A DNA stretch of 64,000 bases from Homalodisca vitripennis (GCF_021130785.1 NC_060211.1:27761001-27825000), one strand, 5' to 3'; positions 13,250 through 26,156 are shown, numbered from the stretch's first letter. Made by a program: numbers and translations. The notes: a model not told the origin generated them from the letters alone.

Positions 13250-15100
13250 GGATCACCTGTTCGACACTGATGAGGAACGCCGTAATCTCGCAGGTATGTG
13301 GAAGTGGCGACGACGTGAGAGTTATTGACACTGAAATAAGGAGAGTGTAGCATATCTGTGGCCACTTAGTGGCGTAAAGAGTTAAGGGGGAATTTTCTTT
13401 GTAGCGACTCTTGCTATATCGCTCAGCGATTGTACAGTTGCTGTGAACCGGTAGCGTTGTTTCAATTGGGGCCGTTGTCCCTGACGTGACTGCGACTGGA
13501 GTGGCTAGCGATTGTAGCCGACTCAATCGCAGTCAATCGCTAGCGATTTGGACCGCGTGCCGACGTGAATGTCATAATTTCATCAAAGAATACCTCGTAC
13601 TGGCGTTTACGAAGTGAAAAATTCTCTGTAAAAGGTGTAGAGTGCCAAAGGTATTGGTAATAGCACCATAAGTGGGAAGATCAGATATGTGCAAATTATA
13701 ACTTTGGGTCGCACAAATCTGAAATAGAACCCAAATGAAATAGATCAGGGTGTGATGATCTGGGGGTCATCATTGACACCCTTGCCCTCAGTGGAATATG
13801 CTTATCAGATTAGCTTATACACCAGCTAATAGGTTAAAATAAAAAAAAACTAACTTTATAATTTTATGTTGTAGACTTACGAGGATGGTAGGTATTATCT
13901 AATTTTTTTTTTTTTTTTTTCAAAAAGTGTACCGAAATATTGTTTTCACTGCTATATTCTATATTTTGACCTCTATGTGGACAATCTATGATAGCTCCGG
14001 GCCTCCGGCTTAACATCTGTTGACTGAAAACCTCACAGCGAAGCTAGAATATAGAATATATACAAACACTTAGTGTCTCAATGTCTCGAGGTGGTGGGAT
14101 TGGAAAATGTAGAATGATAAAGATTTTATAGTATTTCTTCATAAATGAATGAAAAAAAAATTCACAATGAGGGAAATTCAAACTGCTGTTTATTTAACAT
14201 ATTGGAAAAAGTTTATCATCATAAAACCTTAGTAGGCCATATTAAAGTTTCCACTGGTCCTCTGAAAATCTAAAGAACTGTGATAAAAGTGAGTCGTCAC
14301 GTTACAAAAAGTTACTTTGTTACATATTAATATCCTAAAATAGCCTTCTCAAAGTCACGTGTACCAATTGATATTTCTAACGTTTCTTCTTAAAATTCTC
14401 AAAGAACATCAAACAACAATTTCTTCCGTCTCAAACTCATGGTTCACATTCACACGCAAGTCAAGAAATAAATGAACGGAATCGCTCCACACCAATCACT
14501 TTCGGGGACTATGGTCTCGCCATGTCCTATCGCTATCGCCAGTGACTATCGCAAGAGTTGCTTCAGGGACAGTACACATTAAATTGATGGTGTGCTGTCC
14601 TTGAGTCGGACAGTGGGTCCCAGGCCGGGAACGTGGACCCGCTGTCCACCCCTTAAGAAGTAGGTAAGAAATGGTTCTTACAGTTTAACGACGTGGACCT
14701 ACAGTCCGTTATCGTGCTGTCCTAGACGTACAGTAACTTATATACCCGAAGGAATGTCGACTTGGTAAAGCTCTATTAATTTTAGTATATGGAACAATGT
14801 AACAACAAGAGAGATCGTTACGCCCATCTAATCCCGCCCGCGTGTGTGCAAATCGAGTATCAGAGAAACCATCATTATCACTATAATGATTACCCTTCGC
14901 GTAGTTTCCGTTCTCTCTACTATTTCCCCAGATGTATAAAATTTCGTTCTTATCAGCAAAGTATAAAATAACGCCAACTCCAACTAGATTGGGCGTAAAG
15001 TCCTAAGTAGACAAAGCTGATAACGTGATACTGTAGTAGTATAAGCGTACTCAGTGTAGTCGTATCAATATACAGTGACGTCAGTCCGTGTGTCCCAACA
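13250..15100. other. Non-coding stretch with short inverted repeats
   Basis: No gene is seen. There is a poly-T run at 13903-13920. Inverted TATTCTATATT / AATATAGAATA copies flank a roughly 100-bp loop at 13950-14062. A small hairpin CTGTCC/GGACAG lies near 14598-14616. Confidence 0.45.
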
Positions 15101-15346
15101 TCTCATAGTCGTTGGGCCGACCCAATTCCTAAAAGTGTAATATTGTCAACATTCTACGCGACCATAACAAACAATCATCTTCGGTTCTGACAACAATGCC
15201 GGGATTGTTGGGTCTGTGTTTTCGCGACACGACGCGACGACGTGTCAATTTGCGTCCCACATCGGTGACGTGACCGGGCACGGCTCGGCAGGCGAACGTG
15301 AACGGTGGACGCGATGTCGGGCCGAGAGTGAAAGTCAAGGCCGCAC

Positions 15347-15424
15347 CTCAGCCTTCACTGGTCCCGGTACAGTTTCATCCATCACCGGTACTTCTGTGGT
15401 GACGCCACACTCCACTTCCTCCAT
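15347..15424 (-). CDS. Candidate first coding exon in a GC-rich island
   Basis: A minus-strand ATG (15424-15422) in a good context (AGCATGG) opens 26 codons of acidic, valine-rich peptide beginning MEEVECGVTTEV and ending PGPVKAE. It reaches GAG|GTGCGG, a weak splice donor; without splicing the frame stops at a TGA (15337-15335). The segment lies in the GC- and CpG-rich stretch 15.18-15.45 kb, surrounded by AT-rich DNA. An AT-rich TATATA run about 80 nt upstream (near 15500) could serve a promoter. The acidic N-terminus would suit a nuclear regulator, but no domain is visible and no partner exon was found. It could be a chance frame in a CpG island. Confidence 0.25.
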
Positions 15425-15689
15425 GCTAATTAGTGAAACGTGATTACTGTGTGTACGCCGGATAACCTGCAGGAATGTTGCTATTGTTGTTGTTAGTTAT
15501 ATACGCGTACGTGTACTTGTTGATAAGCCTCTCAACCTCTTTCGTCTCTCAGTGATTGCAATAAAATCTATTTCAGTTGTTAACATGTACACGGTATGTA
15601 CAAGGGAGTCTAAAAGTAATAAGGGGTGTTTCGAAAATGCCTGTGTTCGTACAAAGCATATCTAGCTCAATAAATTACTTGCTTAAATT

Positions 15690-15900
15690 TACAAGGTAGA
15701 AGTACGCCACTACGTGACGTAACAGGCTTCGCTGAGGTCCATGCAAAATTTCAGATCTGCAGTTCATTTTATTTTCGAGATACTATGCGGACAGATACAC
15801 GGAAAGACAAACGTACATAAAAGAAGAGCACGAAAAACTACGCATTATAGAACTCGTTCGTGTAGAAATTAAGTTTCATGCAAAGTTTAATGTCTATGTA
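15690..15900 (+). mobile_element. Dispersed repeat copy, 'aacgctcagcc' family
   Basis: Blocks TCCATGCAAAATTTCAGATC, CGAGATACTATGCGGACAGA and the AAGTTTCATGCAAAGTTTAA tail match the copy at 3.1-3.3 kb. Confidence 0.5.
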
Positions 15901-16074
15901 AGATATCGTTCTTGCCATGCGGTAAATTCTGTTTTTGATTCATTAAATTGATATTGGTCAGTGTTGGTATCAGTGTTTAAATAATAAAAGTCTACACATC
16001 AAGTTACCACAAAATGACGTTAAATGTATTGGGAGCATTAGGCTACATTTGTTAATAGTAATGTGTTAAATCAC

Positions 16075-16345
16075 ATATGTGTATACTGAGTTTGTCAAAA
16101 ACTTTATTTATGCTGATATTTTCTCGTAGTCATCGTGGTTATCCATAAGATCAATGTAGAAATATTCGCTAACGCTCAGCCAAATCCCATCAAGTGACAT
16201 ACACCTCTATTGAACGAAGTGTAGCTCATATAAAAATATTCATGCAAACTTTCAAGCCTATTGGTGAATTCGTTTTCGAGATATCATTCGGACAGACAGA
16301 ATGAAATTTTTACAGCCGTTCGAACCGCTAACGCTCAGCCAAAAG
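16075..16345 (+). mobile_element. Dispersed repeat copy, 'aacgctcagcc' family
   Basis: CGCTAACGCTCAGCCAAA occurs at about 16170 and again near 16327, flanking one module with TTCATGCAAACTTTCAAGCC and TTCGTTTTCGAGATATCATT. A related but partial copy lies at about 4725-4850. Confidence 0.55.
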
Positions 16346-16970
16346 GTTTTAAATATTAAGTATAATTTGGGAATATCACTCTATATTTAGAGCCGGACGT
16401 CAGCGTAAAGCCCTTTGTAATGTCAAAAATTATTTCCAATGTAAGCCCATAATGAAAGAAATGCAAGGACTATAATCTTAACAAAACGCATTGGTTCAGA
16501 AAGTATATGGCAATAACAGACCTGTTAAAAAGAGTATTTTTGTGAGAGGTATTATATTTAGACTGCAAACAGTTACAATACTAAGTTTGGTAACTTGTGT
16601 TAAAGTTGCACGTTATTATATTAACTTGCTCAAATATATGTTGGCAACCATAATAGGTTACTGGGAATAGTTATCAGAATAGGCTGACCGAGAAATTGAA
16701 GGCTTTGTTGCTGAATGACACAATAATCTAATTACCCAGGAATGGAAAGACCCAAAGGTTTAAAAGCGTGAGATTTTAGATGCCAATCATAGAGAGACAA
16801 ATGGCGGATCAAAGTCCTGGGATTCCAGATAACAGAGTTGAAATGCCTAGGATACGAGATTCCATGGGAGTTGAATTGGGAAATCCAGGGAACATGTTGG
16901 GAGTTAGAGCTACAAGTGTCTCTCAAAACTCTAAAACTGTAACTTTTCGTCTTCTGATGTACAGTTCCTA

Positions 16971-17013
16971 TGTAAGCTGTACATTTATTTCTTCATTCAT
17001 ATTGGTTTTACTG
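16971..17013 (+). repeat. 43-bp direct repeat, left copy
   Basis: It matches 19011-19053 with one mismatch, exactly 2040 bp downstream, and includes CATTTATTTCTTCATTCATA. The two copies flank the inverted-repeat element. Confidence 0.9.
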
Positions 17014-18969
17014 TGAACCGAATTGCATAAAATTTTGGAATTAGGTTCATCTTACCCTTAACTTCAAAAGTGAAAATGATTTGAACTCCGCAACCACCCT
17101 GGGGGTGGTTGCCACCCCTTCTCGGGAGTGAATTTATTTTTTTCAAAATAACCTCGGATATCGATAGAAGGCCTAATTTTTAAGCAAAAAATCATCTATA
17201 ACGTTTTTCGAAAAATCCAATACTTTTCAAGTTATTTGGCAATTGAAAATTCGCAATTTTTTCACGTTTTTCATTGGTTTTTTACAAATATCTCCAAAAA
17301 TATACGTTTTTTATCGAAAATTTTATAAAGAACAAAATTGTAGCAGGGTAAAACAATTAACAATTTTGTTTTTTATAAAAGTATTCTAAGTAAAAATATT
17401 AAGCTAGATATTAAAAATCAAAGCCGTTTTTTTATTTTGTCTGAAATTTAAAATCGATGTGGTCAACGCCATCTAGCGGCGAGCAGATGCATTTTTAGGC
17501 ATTCTAATAATAAAAAAGAGTTTTAATAGTGCTTGAAATAAGCTTTAAAATGAGCACTATTAAAAGTCTTTTTGCACGTAAAAATGAGTGAGCTGTATTG
17601 CAAAATAAGAAGAGCATCTAATGTTTTTTTCTTTTAAATCAATGGGTGTCATAAGTGCCATTTCCACCAAAATTAAAATTAATCGTATTCCGCCTAGAAT
17701 CAACTTTATTATGAAGAGTTTAATAGATTATATCAGTTTGGCTGCTTCAGGACACATCTTTTTCAAAAAAGACACACAATTAAAAACAATTTCAAATTTT
17801 TAAAAAAAACCAACTTTTTTTCATAATATCTCAAAAATGACGACATATACGAATAAAAGTGTAGGTATGAAAAATGTAAGTATATTTCTGACAAAAATTT
17901 TGGATTTTTTGATTTTTCTGTAAAACAAAATTTTACGGAAATATGATTGTTTAAAAGAGCGCGTGGCAGCGCAATCACAGCCTCTCTCAAGCACTTTAAC
18001 CCTTCACCGTTTGAGAAAAAGGTTTTTTACTATATATTGCAATGAAGGATGTTGTAGCTCTCTTAATTACCTTTACAATGGTTTTTTATAAATTGTGATA
18101 GCAATGAAAATTGAAGGAGTTATGGTCAAAAAACTTATCATATGTTTTTTTTACTTAGTAACTGAAAATTTCGGACTGTGAATATTTGGAGCAATGTGAA
18201 AGTACGCAGTATAATTGAGACCCAAAAACTATTGTAATGTGTATATATACATAATATGGCTCATATATTTTGGAAACGTAGGCATGAATACATACCAACT
18301 TTCTTATATGTATATATAACACATTTGAGTGAATTTTGTATAATTTGTAAATATTTTATCCAATAAATGGCAATTTTTTACTCTAAATTAAATTATTTTT
18401 AAATAATATGTAATCATATATATTTTACTGTTTTAATTTAGGGGTAGTTTTAAGGGTAGAAAAGCTTAAAAAATATGATAATCATTTTCATATGTGTGGA
18501 AAATATATTTAAATCCTTTTCATTTTATCAAAAAAATTTTTACAATTTTTTTATCAAGGGGTAGTTTTCAAGGGTTGAAAGGGGGGTTAAAAATTTCATA
18601 ATTATTATAGAAAATATAAAAATATTACTAACTCTATACTTACATCTTTTTATATCATACCAAAGTATTTTTTGTAAATTTTTTTTCAATTTAGGGTTGT
18701 TTTGCAAGGGTTTGTAAGATGTTCAAGGGGGTTGAAAATGATTTTAATATGAGGTAATTGTGTTAGAAAACACTTTAAAATTTCACCACTTACTATTAAA
18801 AATGTTTACTAGCGATAAAATGGCTCAATTTCAATTTTCCCATTAAGGGCTTGTTTACACCCCTTAAAAATAATAGGCGGAGTTCAGATCATTTTCACAT
18901 TTGAAGTTAAGGGTAAGATGAGCCTAATTCCAAAATTTCATGCAAATCGGTTCACAGTAAAAAAATTCG
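17006..18969 (+). mobile_element. About 2-kb element with roughly 75-bp terminal inverted repeats
   Basis: The left end (TACTGTGAACCGAATTGCAT, then TCATCTTACCCTTAACTTC) is repeated inverted at 18878-18967. The interior is AT-rich and has no long frame. It contains GGGGTAGTTTT / AAGGGTTG sub-repeats near 18440, 18557 and 18695, and a CCACCC/GGGTGG hairpin at about 17094-17110. It is a non-autonomous inverted-repeat element of unknown superfamily. Confidence 0.85.
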
Positions 18970-19010
18970 GATGGTAAGACCGTATTTTTCGCTTCAATGA
19001 CTGCACTATA

Positions 19011-19053
19011 TGTAATCTGTACATTTATTTCTTCATTCATATTGGTTTTACTG
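19011..19053 (+). repeat. 43-bp direct repeat, right copy
   Basis: The partner of 16971-17013. The next bases diverge (CTTTGG instead of TGAACC). Confidence 0.9.
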
Positions 19054-19059
19054 CTTTGG

Positions 19060-20690
19060 AAAACAATTTTATTCTGGTTTGATATCTGGTACGTGAACCG
19101 TGTAATTTGAACAAAATGAAAAATGAACTCCAAACATAATCGATTCACAAGTTCGAATTGACAAAATGTTTTATCTTGTTTTATTAATTAACGATACCAC
19201 AGAAACTTTGTCGTTGACTGCTGGCTGTGTTGTATATAAAAAATGAGTATTCACAATTCATTTATACTTTTTTATTCTGTTTTCAAATACACGTTAGTAG
19301 TAGAATATTATTACCTTAATACCTTACTCGTAACTTCTATGTAAAATATTCTTGCAGAGTAATTTTGGTTATTTTGTACCTTGTTAATTATTATTTATAC
19401 TTATATTATGTAAGGGATGTGTTATATGAAGAAATCAAGGAGGATCGAAAAATGAGGCTCTTGACATATATGAAAGTTGCAGCATTTTTATCGTGAACTA
19501 CCTGTCTTATGTAGTTTTAAAGATAATCAATTTAAAACTCAAATAAAATTGTCATAATTATATTAATGATATTACAATTATGTTAATTTATTTGCTTATT
19601 TGAATAATATATGTGGGCAAAATAAGTGTGTATACAAATATTGTATTTTGTTTAAAAACTTCAAGAAATGTATACCAAATTTGTGGAGGTTGTTACATTC
19701 AGGTGCTGCACTGGGTTTTCTGGTTCCGATAATTTATTTATTTATATGTCATAGAACTGGTGCGGATATTTTTTATTTGAAATGTATATTGTAAATGTTT
19801 AAAATAACTTCCTTGAAGACAGAAAAAGTAGAAACTTTCTGTCATTCCACTTAGAGTAAAATACAGGCGATTGGAGTTTAAAGTTGGGCAAGTTGTTTAT
19901 CAAGGCCCAGATAAAAACTGTTGCAGATAAACATGTTACTTTTTACAGTATATGGAAGGGAAGTTATACTGTTTTTAACGGTGCGTGACTATTACAAAAT
20001 TATATATGTCATAAAACATAATTTAATAATATTTACATTTTGTAAATAAATAAATTTTATTTTCAGATAATAAAATGCCTTCCCCTTCAGTAGCCTTTCA
20101 GTACATAGGGTAAAAATTCCACATCCTTATCTTCATTAGATTTCTTGACCTGATTAGTTATTCCTTAATTCCGCTTCAAATACCCACCAGTCCTTGAATT
20201 ATCAAAAAATATTTTTTTCTAATTTACCTGTCTTTGGAATGATACCTTGAAGGATGTGACAAAACTTTTGTATAAGAATAATACATTGAAATAGTATAAG
20301 AATTTAAAATTGCACGACCTTAAAAACTGAATACAGTTTGTGGATGTTTCAAGTTTAGTAAGTTTACTAACATAACTCGGCAATGCCTTCAGTGTTAGGC
20401 TGTGACTTGCTGTATAGGCTGGCGTGTGCGTTGCAGCGTGTTTCTGCAGGCTTAGGCATTGATTGTCTAAATGTTTATTCGTTTATTTTTTATAATACTA
20501 ATTACATTGGAACTCTCCATGTACGAGACTTTAATACGATACAAATTTGTATGTCGATGAAAATAATTCCATAGTTTTAAATTGTATTGCTATATAATGA
20601 TAAGAGTCAGTACAGTAAATATGGCAATAGTTAACTATATAAACAATTATTTACTTCTTTGTTTAAAGTTGCTGACGATAGAAGATTTAA
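19060..20690. other. AT-rich non-coding stretch
   Basis: No gene or clear repeat is seen. Confidence 0.4.
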
Positions 20691-20698
20691 AAGGATAA

Positions 20699-20800
20699 TA
20701 GGAGTTTGGACATTCGCCATCTTTATATGTCACAAAATGTATAACACCCAAATATGTTTTACATTTTATAACATACAGTGATGACAAATGTCCAAAATAA
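20699..20800. mobile_element. Small fold-back element (GGACATTYGCCATC family)
   Basis: The arm 20699-20744 (GAGTTTGGACATTCGCCATC) pairs imperfectly with 20757-20800, with a short loop. Its termini match those at 22.05 and 23.4 kb. Confidence 0.7.
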
Positions 20801-21059
20801 TAATTTTTCACTTATCTAAAATAGTTTAAATAGTAATTTTTAAAGTATGGGCGAAATAATGAGATTTAAAGGAAAAGAGTTAGTTTTAAAGATGGCTCTG
20901 TAATTAATTTTATAGCGACATCATAAGACCAGGTCTAATGTAAATAGTTGTATGCAAAATAAATATATATATTTTAATTTTTTTTTTTAAATTGTTAATA
21001 TTTAAAATTATTTTCCAAATTTTGGGCTGTATCATAAAAGTTTATTCATATATCAGTCT

Positions 21060-21740
21060 CTCCAATAAGCCAAAAACCTGTCTCCAGCAATGACTCTTAC
21101 TAGCGCAGTAGTCGTAATACAGTCTTTGGTGCCAGAAACACGTGCTGCAATCTAGGAGATAAACAATGAACTAAATGATATGCTAGTAGCAGAATATCAT
21201 CTAGGTTCTGAATCTTATTTTACAGTTGTTCATTTCCGCACTCAATCATTCTCACTCTAATATTCCAAAATCCCATGACTCCAGCAATGATTCTTACTAG
21301 TGCAGTAGTCATAATACAGTCTGTGGTTCCAGAAACACGTGCTGCAATCTAGAAGATAAACAATGAACTAACCGGTATGCTAGTAGCAGAGTTTCATCAA
21401 GGTTCTGAATCTTATTTTTACAGTTGTTCGTTTCCGCACTCAATCATTCTCATTCTAATATTCCAAAATCCCATGACTCCAGCAATGATTCTTACTAGTG
21501 CAGTAGTCATAATACAGTCAGTGTGGTGTCCAGAAACACGTACTGCAATCTAGAAGATAAACAATGAATAAGCGGTATGCTAGTAGCAGAATATCACCAA
21601 GGTCCTTAATCTTATTTATAGTTGTTCATTTCTGCACTCAATCAGTCTCACTCCAATAGTCCAAAATCCCATGGCTCCAGAACTACTAGCGCTGTTATCG
21701 TACGTAATACAGCCGTTGGTACCAGAAACACATGAAGATC
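21060..21740 (+). repeat. About 198-bp tandem repeat, 3.5 copies
   Basis: CCAGCAATGAYTCTTACTAG starts near 21083, 21281 and 21478, with a truncated fourth near 21677. Units share CAGAAACACGTGCTGCAATC and CATTTCCGCACTCAATCATT. Confidence 0.9.
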
Positions 21741-22050
21741 TAGTGTACCGAGCGGGGAATCCAGCGAGGCCAATCCCTAAAGTTACACACCAAACGTGTT
21801 TTCTATGTACGAGACTTCAAACTTGCATAGTACATGCATAAGTTATATTTTATGGTGAGTGGTGTTATCACTGTAAAGGTCAGTGAGGCGGATCTGTGGA
21901 GTTGGAGGTCAAAACACTCTTGTATCCGTGTGAGATATATTGCTTGCTGAGGCTTTCACACCACCGTGTTGTAAGTGCTCCTTAACATCCGTAAATATCC
22001 GCGATATTTTATATAACTTAGGACAAAAAAACTGATTTTATGTTGAAAAT

Positions 22051-22169
22051 AGGATTCTGGACATTTGCCATCGTTATATGTAACAAGTTGTATAAACACA
22101 ACGTTTATTATTGTTATACGATGTCTTATACATTTTGTAACACATCACTATGCAAGTGTCCCAAATCCT
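22051..22169. mobile_element. Small fold-back element (GGACATTTGCCATCG family)
   Basis: The arm 22051-22095 (AGGATTCTGGACATTTGCC) pairs with 22126-22169 across a roughly 30-bp loop. No coding capacity. Confidence 0.75.
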
Positions 22170-22453
22170 ACTGTCCTTTCAAACCTTTCATCGACAATAA
22201 CAAATTTTAAACAAAGAAATTTGACAACTTTTTGAACAATTGAGGAGATTTTAGAACATTGCGATTGCATGCATTTACTACCTTATTGTAAATATCGGAT
22301 GTTGAGGCATCCAATTATTAACGGAGTATACCGTCGATCCACAATGCTCAGTTTAAAAAATATACAACCTAAGTATTAAAAATTCAGAAAAACTATTTTT
22401 TACAACATAAAACGTAACATGTAATCAATCCTATATTGCTGTACATATGGTAA

Positions 22454-22454
<1 letters not shown>

Positions 22455-22496
<42 letters not shown>
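22455..22496. repeat. (TA)n microsatellite
   Basis: Uninterrupted TA dinucleotides for about 42 bp. Confidence 0.97.
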
Positions 22497-22499
<3 letters not shown>

Positions 22500-23375
22500 T
22501 ATTACCTTTTTGCCTGCCTAGGGACCAATTACGGTAATTTGATACGGATTATTGTGTGCCAGAGGGTTATATGTTTTGGCAATATTTTAACTCATTACAA
22601 TCCACAAATTACTGAACGTAATAAGCATAACATTATACTGTATAGATGCACTGCAGAAACGGGTTTACTATCTAAACTCAAGGCTGGCCTTGAAGGCCTC
22701 AGCGGAAACTGGTAAAATATATAAACATCTTCCAAATGCCTGGACATTTTGCATAAACACGTCATGACACCTGTTATAGTTACTCGCTGAGAAGATGTTT
22801 CTCGCTCTTAACATATCCGCCCGAGTTGTCCAAGATCAATTTTTAGAATTTATTGAATATTGAGATTTTGCAATAATTCAAAACTACTTGCTTACGCTAA
22901 TCACAAACTGTTTTGCTCCTCTACTGACGGTCTCAGCCTTTAAAGTTAAAAGAAAGTGTCCGGGAAATACTGAAAATAATGTCATGATATATTTGCGCAG
23001 GTATGCATTTCTTTTCAGTCTCAGGTCTTTGGCCAAGCAGTAGTAGTTACTGGAAGTCTCAGGATCTCATCAACCAATTGCCATGAAATGTTACATTTAT
23101 GTATGTAGCCGATTTTTTTCAAAAATGTAATTGTGTCAACAATGTTTCGACACGATGTGAACCAACAGTCTTTGATGTTAGAAAAATGTATAGTTGAAGT
23201 AAAATGTCTTGGATTTCTTACCATTTCTGGCTGTGATGCGAGTACTCAGATATCAACGATTTATTAGAGTTTAAAGTTTTTAAATTTTAAATTTAATTAT
23301 TTACATTGGTTTTAATAATTTTATAATGCGAATGTTGAAGTTTGTTTTTGACGATGGAAAGGAATGTGAGGGAAA

Positions 23376-23612
23376 CGGGATTTTTAGGACATTTGCTATC
23401 GTTCAGTAATAAAAAAAAAAATCAGTAACACTACCTTTTGAGATCTGCAATCTGATCTCTTCTTCAGGTAAATAACATATAATTACCTATTTTGTAGTTA
23501 TGTGTTACATTAGTTATTTACTTGAGGAGATCAGATAGCAGATCTCGAAACGTACATTACTGAACGATGGCAAATGACCGAAAATTCTGTTTCCTTCGCT
23601 AATGTTGAGTTC
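23376..23612. mobile_element. Fold-back element with long arms and decayed hammerhead-like cores
   Basis: The left arm starting CGGGATTTTTAGGACATTTG is repeated inverted at the right end (GGCAAATGACCGAAAATTCT), each arm about 110 bp. Each arm carries the AGATCTGC / GAGATC hairpin with a damaged hammerhead-like core. On the minus strand at about 23436-23467 the GAAA has become AAAA. On the plus strand at about 23521-23553 the CTGAAGA is altered. Confidence 0.8.
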
Positions 23613-23619
23613 AGTTCCT

Positions 23620-26075
23620 TTTTGCCTTCCGCATAGTGCAGCATCTGAAATCTGAGGCTGTCACAGACTTGTCTCCTGAAATGTGGAGTTCGCTTAGTCT
23701 AAAGAAGCTCAAAGCGAACTCCTTGCATATATTCGACATCAGGCACACCTAGACTTCAAAGTCAAGTATAATCTAGATAAGGAGGCGTTCTCGTGGTCTC
23801 ATCAGGTGCACAATTCAGTGCACTACGATTTTTTTTAAGCAGAGGGAACCTTCAAAAGGTACTGGCGTCCCAGACTGACTCGATCCCAAAGCACGACGGA
23901 GCAAAGGAGTTTGTCCAGGAGTAGATTTCAGACGCTGCACTAAGTAGAAGGTAAAAAGTAGGTGAACTCAACATTCGCATTGAATCAACCCTTTTCCATT
24001 ATATCTACTGCAACTGTATTGTACTTTTTAAATCTCTGAAAGGTCTCTAATTGGTTTTTTGTTCTACTCTTTCTTACCAACTTTTACTAAGACGGAGGGA
24101 GCTTGTCAATACTTTACTGAATTTCGAAACATTAAAATTACATATTAAAATTCGATTACATTAGAAAAACACAGAACAGCTTAGTTTAAAATCAGGCCAG
24201 TAAGCTACAGGACACCAACACAAATAAAAATCTAGATCTTGTCTATATTTGGGCACACTAAAGATCAACTCTTGCGTACGCATAAATAACAGCTTATCTG
24301 GAAATAATTAGGTGGTAATTATAATAATTGAGTTACACGAATATTTAGAAGAAATCTTAAATAATATCTGTCACGTGTATTTAAACAAAATTTTAATTAG
24401 TTTTAATACGTATAACCTACTGTCTGTATAGACACATTCTCATTACGGTACACCAAAACAAGCGTGAAAAGTAAACTGGTACATTGAACTGTTTAATCCC
24501 ATGAAGAATACTTTATATGACGACTAATTTTACTGTTGTTGACTGAAATATAATAGTTTAAAACATTATTAAAAAGCATAAAATATATTTGTATTAAATT
24601 ATTTAAATCATAAAAAAATTGAATTCTAAATTTAAGAGGAACCGTTCAACTTGTTTTAAAACCGTTAAACTTGTGAAGTTTAAAACATTTTGTTTTTTTT
24701 TTTTTATACGATAAAGATACTTTTTCATTTCAAATAATTTTTGTCCTCTAAAGCTACATTACGAGAACATGTGTTTTGTTCCAGTACAGATGGAAAAGCT
24801 ATGTGGTAGTGTAGGCGGCAGGGTATACAGACGTGTTGGGTAACCGACACTCCAGCCGTGTAGGTGCGTACTCAAGCTAAACCCTGCCCTCCTCTCCCAT
24901 TGTCTTGTCGAACACACGTTCTGTGCCAAGGATCACATGGAATAATAAATCTTTGGTATATACAAACTCCGATTTTGACGTTCTCTCGCCAGCCAGACAA
25001 AATATGAGGAGCTTCTAGACGCAATAAAATAGAATCGAAGTTTGATACTGAGTATAAAACAAAGAATTTAGTGAAATATCGTCTCGGTAAAGAAATTAAG
25101 AAAACAAGTAGGGAATTGTTATAAGAAAAACATTCGTACTTGGAAAGAATCAGATTTAAAAACAATTGCATACAAAGAACTATTAAGGAAACAGGGAAGA
25201 GGAGTTAAAATACAATATGTAAAGTTGTTATAAGCAAAAGTAGTTATACATATTTCTTTTCTAACAATTTGCTTGGTGTATTAAATAATTAGAGGGAAAT
25301 TGATTAAAGAACTTTGTATTCTTACAAAGTTGAACTTTTTCTTCTATTTTGGCTTAATTTTACCAACGTTGAGGCACTTTCCAAACGGGTTTCTAGCTTT
25401 TTAATACCTGCGGTAAGAAGTCTTTGTCTTGGTATTTTAGCTCCACAAGTGTTTTGACATCCTCATTGTTTTGGGATTTTAGATCCACATAAATAGCCAA
25501 GCAAGTGAATGTCAGTGATGTGTTACTAAACCAGGGCTGTAGAGAGGATGATGCAGCAGCTTCCAGCCCACTGTTGTATGTCCAGCCCTCTCGTGCGTTA
25601 GTCTGCTAAACTAGGGGACGCACATACTCATACACTACCTAGAGATCCACACTTCTCTTTTGTTACTTACAACGGCACAGTGTATCTCTTGTTTACCGGC
25701 CTCACTCGGTTTACTGTTTATCAATTATGTCAGCAATTCGAGTTCAAGTGAGGAAGTTTTTGTCCATCAATCACTGAATCTCAATTCTTTTTACAACTGT
25801 TACAACTGTCTCCTACTCATCTATAAGGACGTTCGCTGCCAAGAAAATTTCACCATACACGTTTCTTACTCGTCAGTAGCTATTTTCTGGTTTTCACCGA
25901 CAATAAAGTGAAAAAATTAACCATAGAATGTTGTTCACCAATGTGATGGAATCCTAAGTGGACTTTTCTTGTGGAATGTAACTTTTTTGTTTTTATTTTT
26001 TAATTTCTTTTAAGCCTCAGCTAAAAAGCTATGCTGGCTTGATTAAATTACTGTGACTATTTATTATTCCTCACA
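23620..26075. other. AT-rich non-coding stretch
   Basis: No gene is supported. A poly-T run lies near 24690-24706. Confidence 0.4.
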
Positions 26076-26080
26076 TGACT

Positions 26081-26156
26081 GGACCTCTCCGGGATTTGAA
26101 CCCGTGATTTCTCAGTTAGAAGGCCGTGATTGTATCCATTAGTCTACGGAGGAGGA
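26081..26156 (-). ncRNA. tRNA-like sequence (tRNA pseudogene or SINE head)
   Basis: On the minus strand there is a good A box (TAGACTAATGG, 26146-26136) and B box (GGTTCAAATCC, 26102-26092), spaced as in tRNA genes. A TTCTAA sits where the anticodon loop would be (UCU, arginine-like). The anticodon stem does not pair and the acceptor stem has mismatches, so a functional tRNA is unlikely. A tRNA-derived SINE head with a pol III promoter fits best. Confidence 0.6.

Noticed and set aside
26081..26156. Functional tRNA-Arg (UCU) gene
   Set aside because: The A and B boxes are good but the anticodon stem does not pair and the acceptor stem has mismatches. Better read as a tRNA-derived head.
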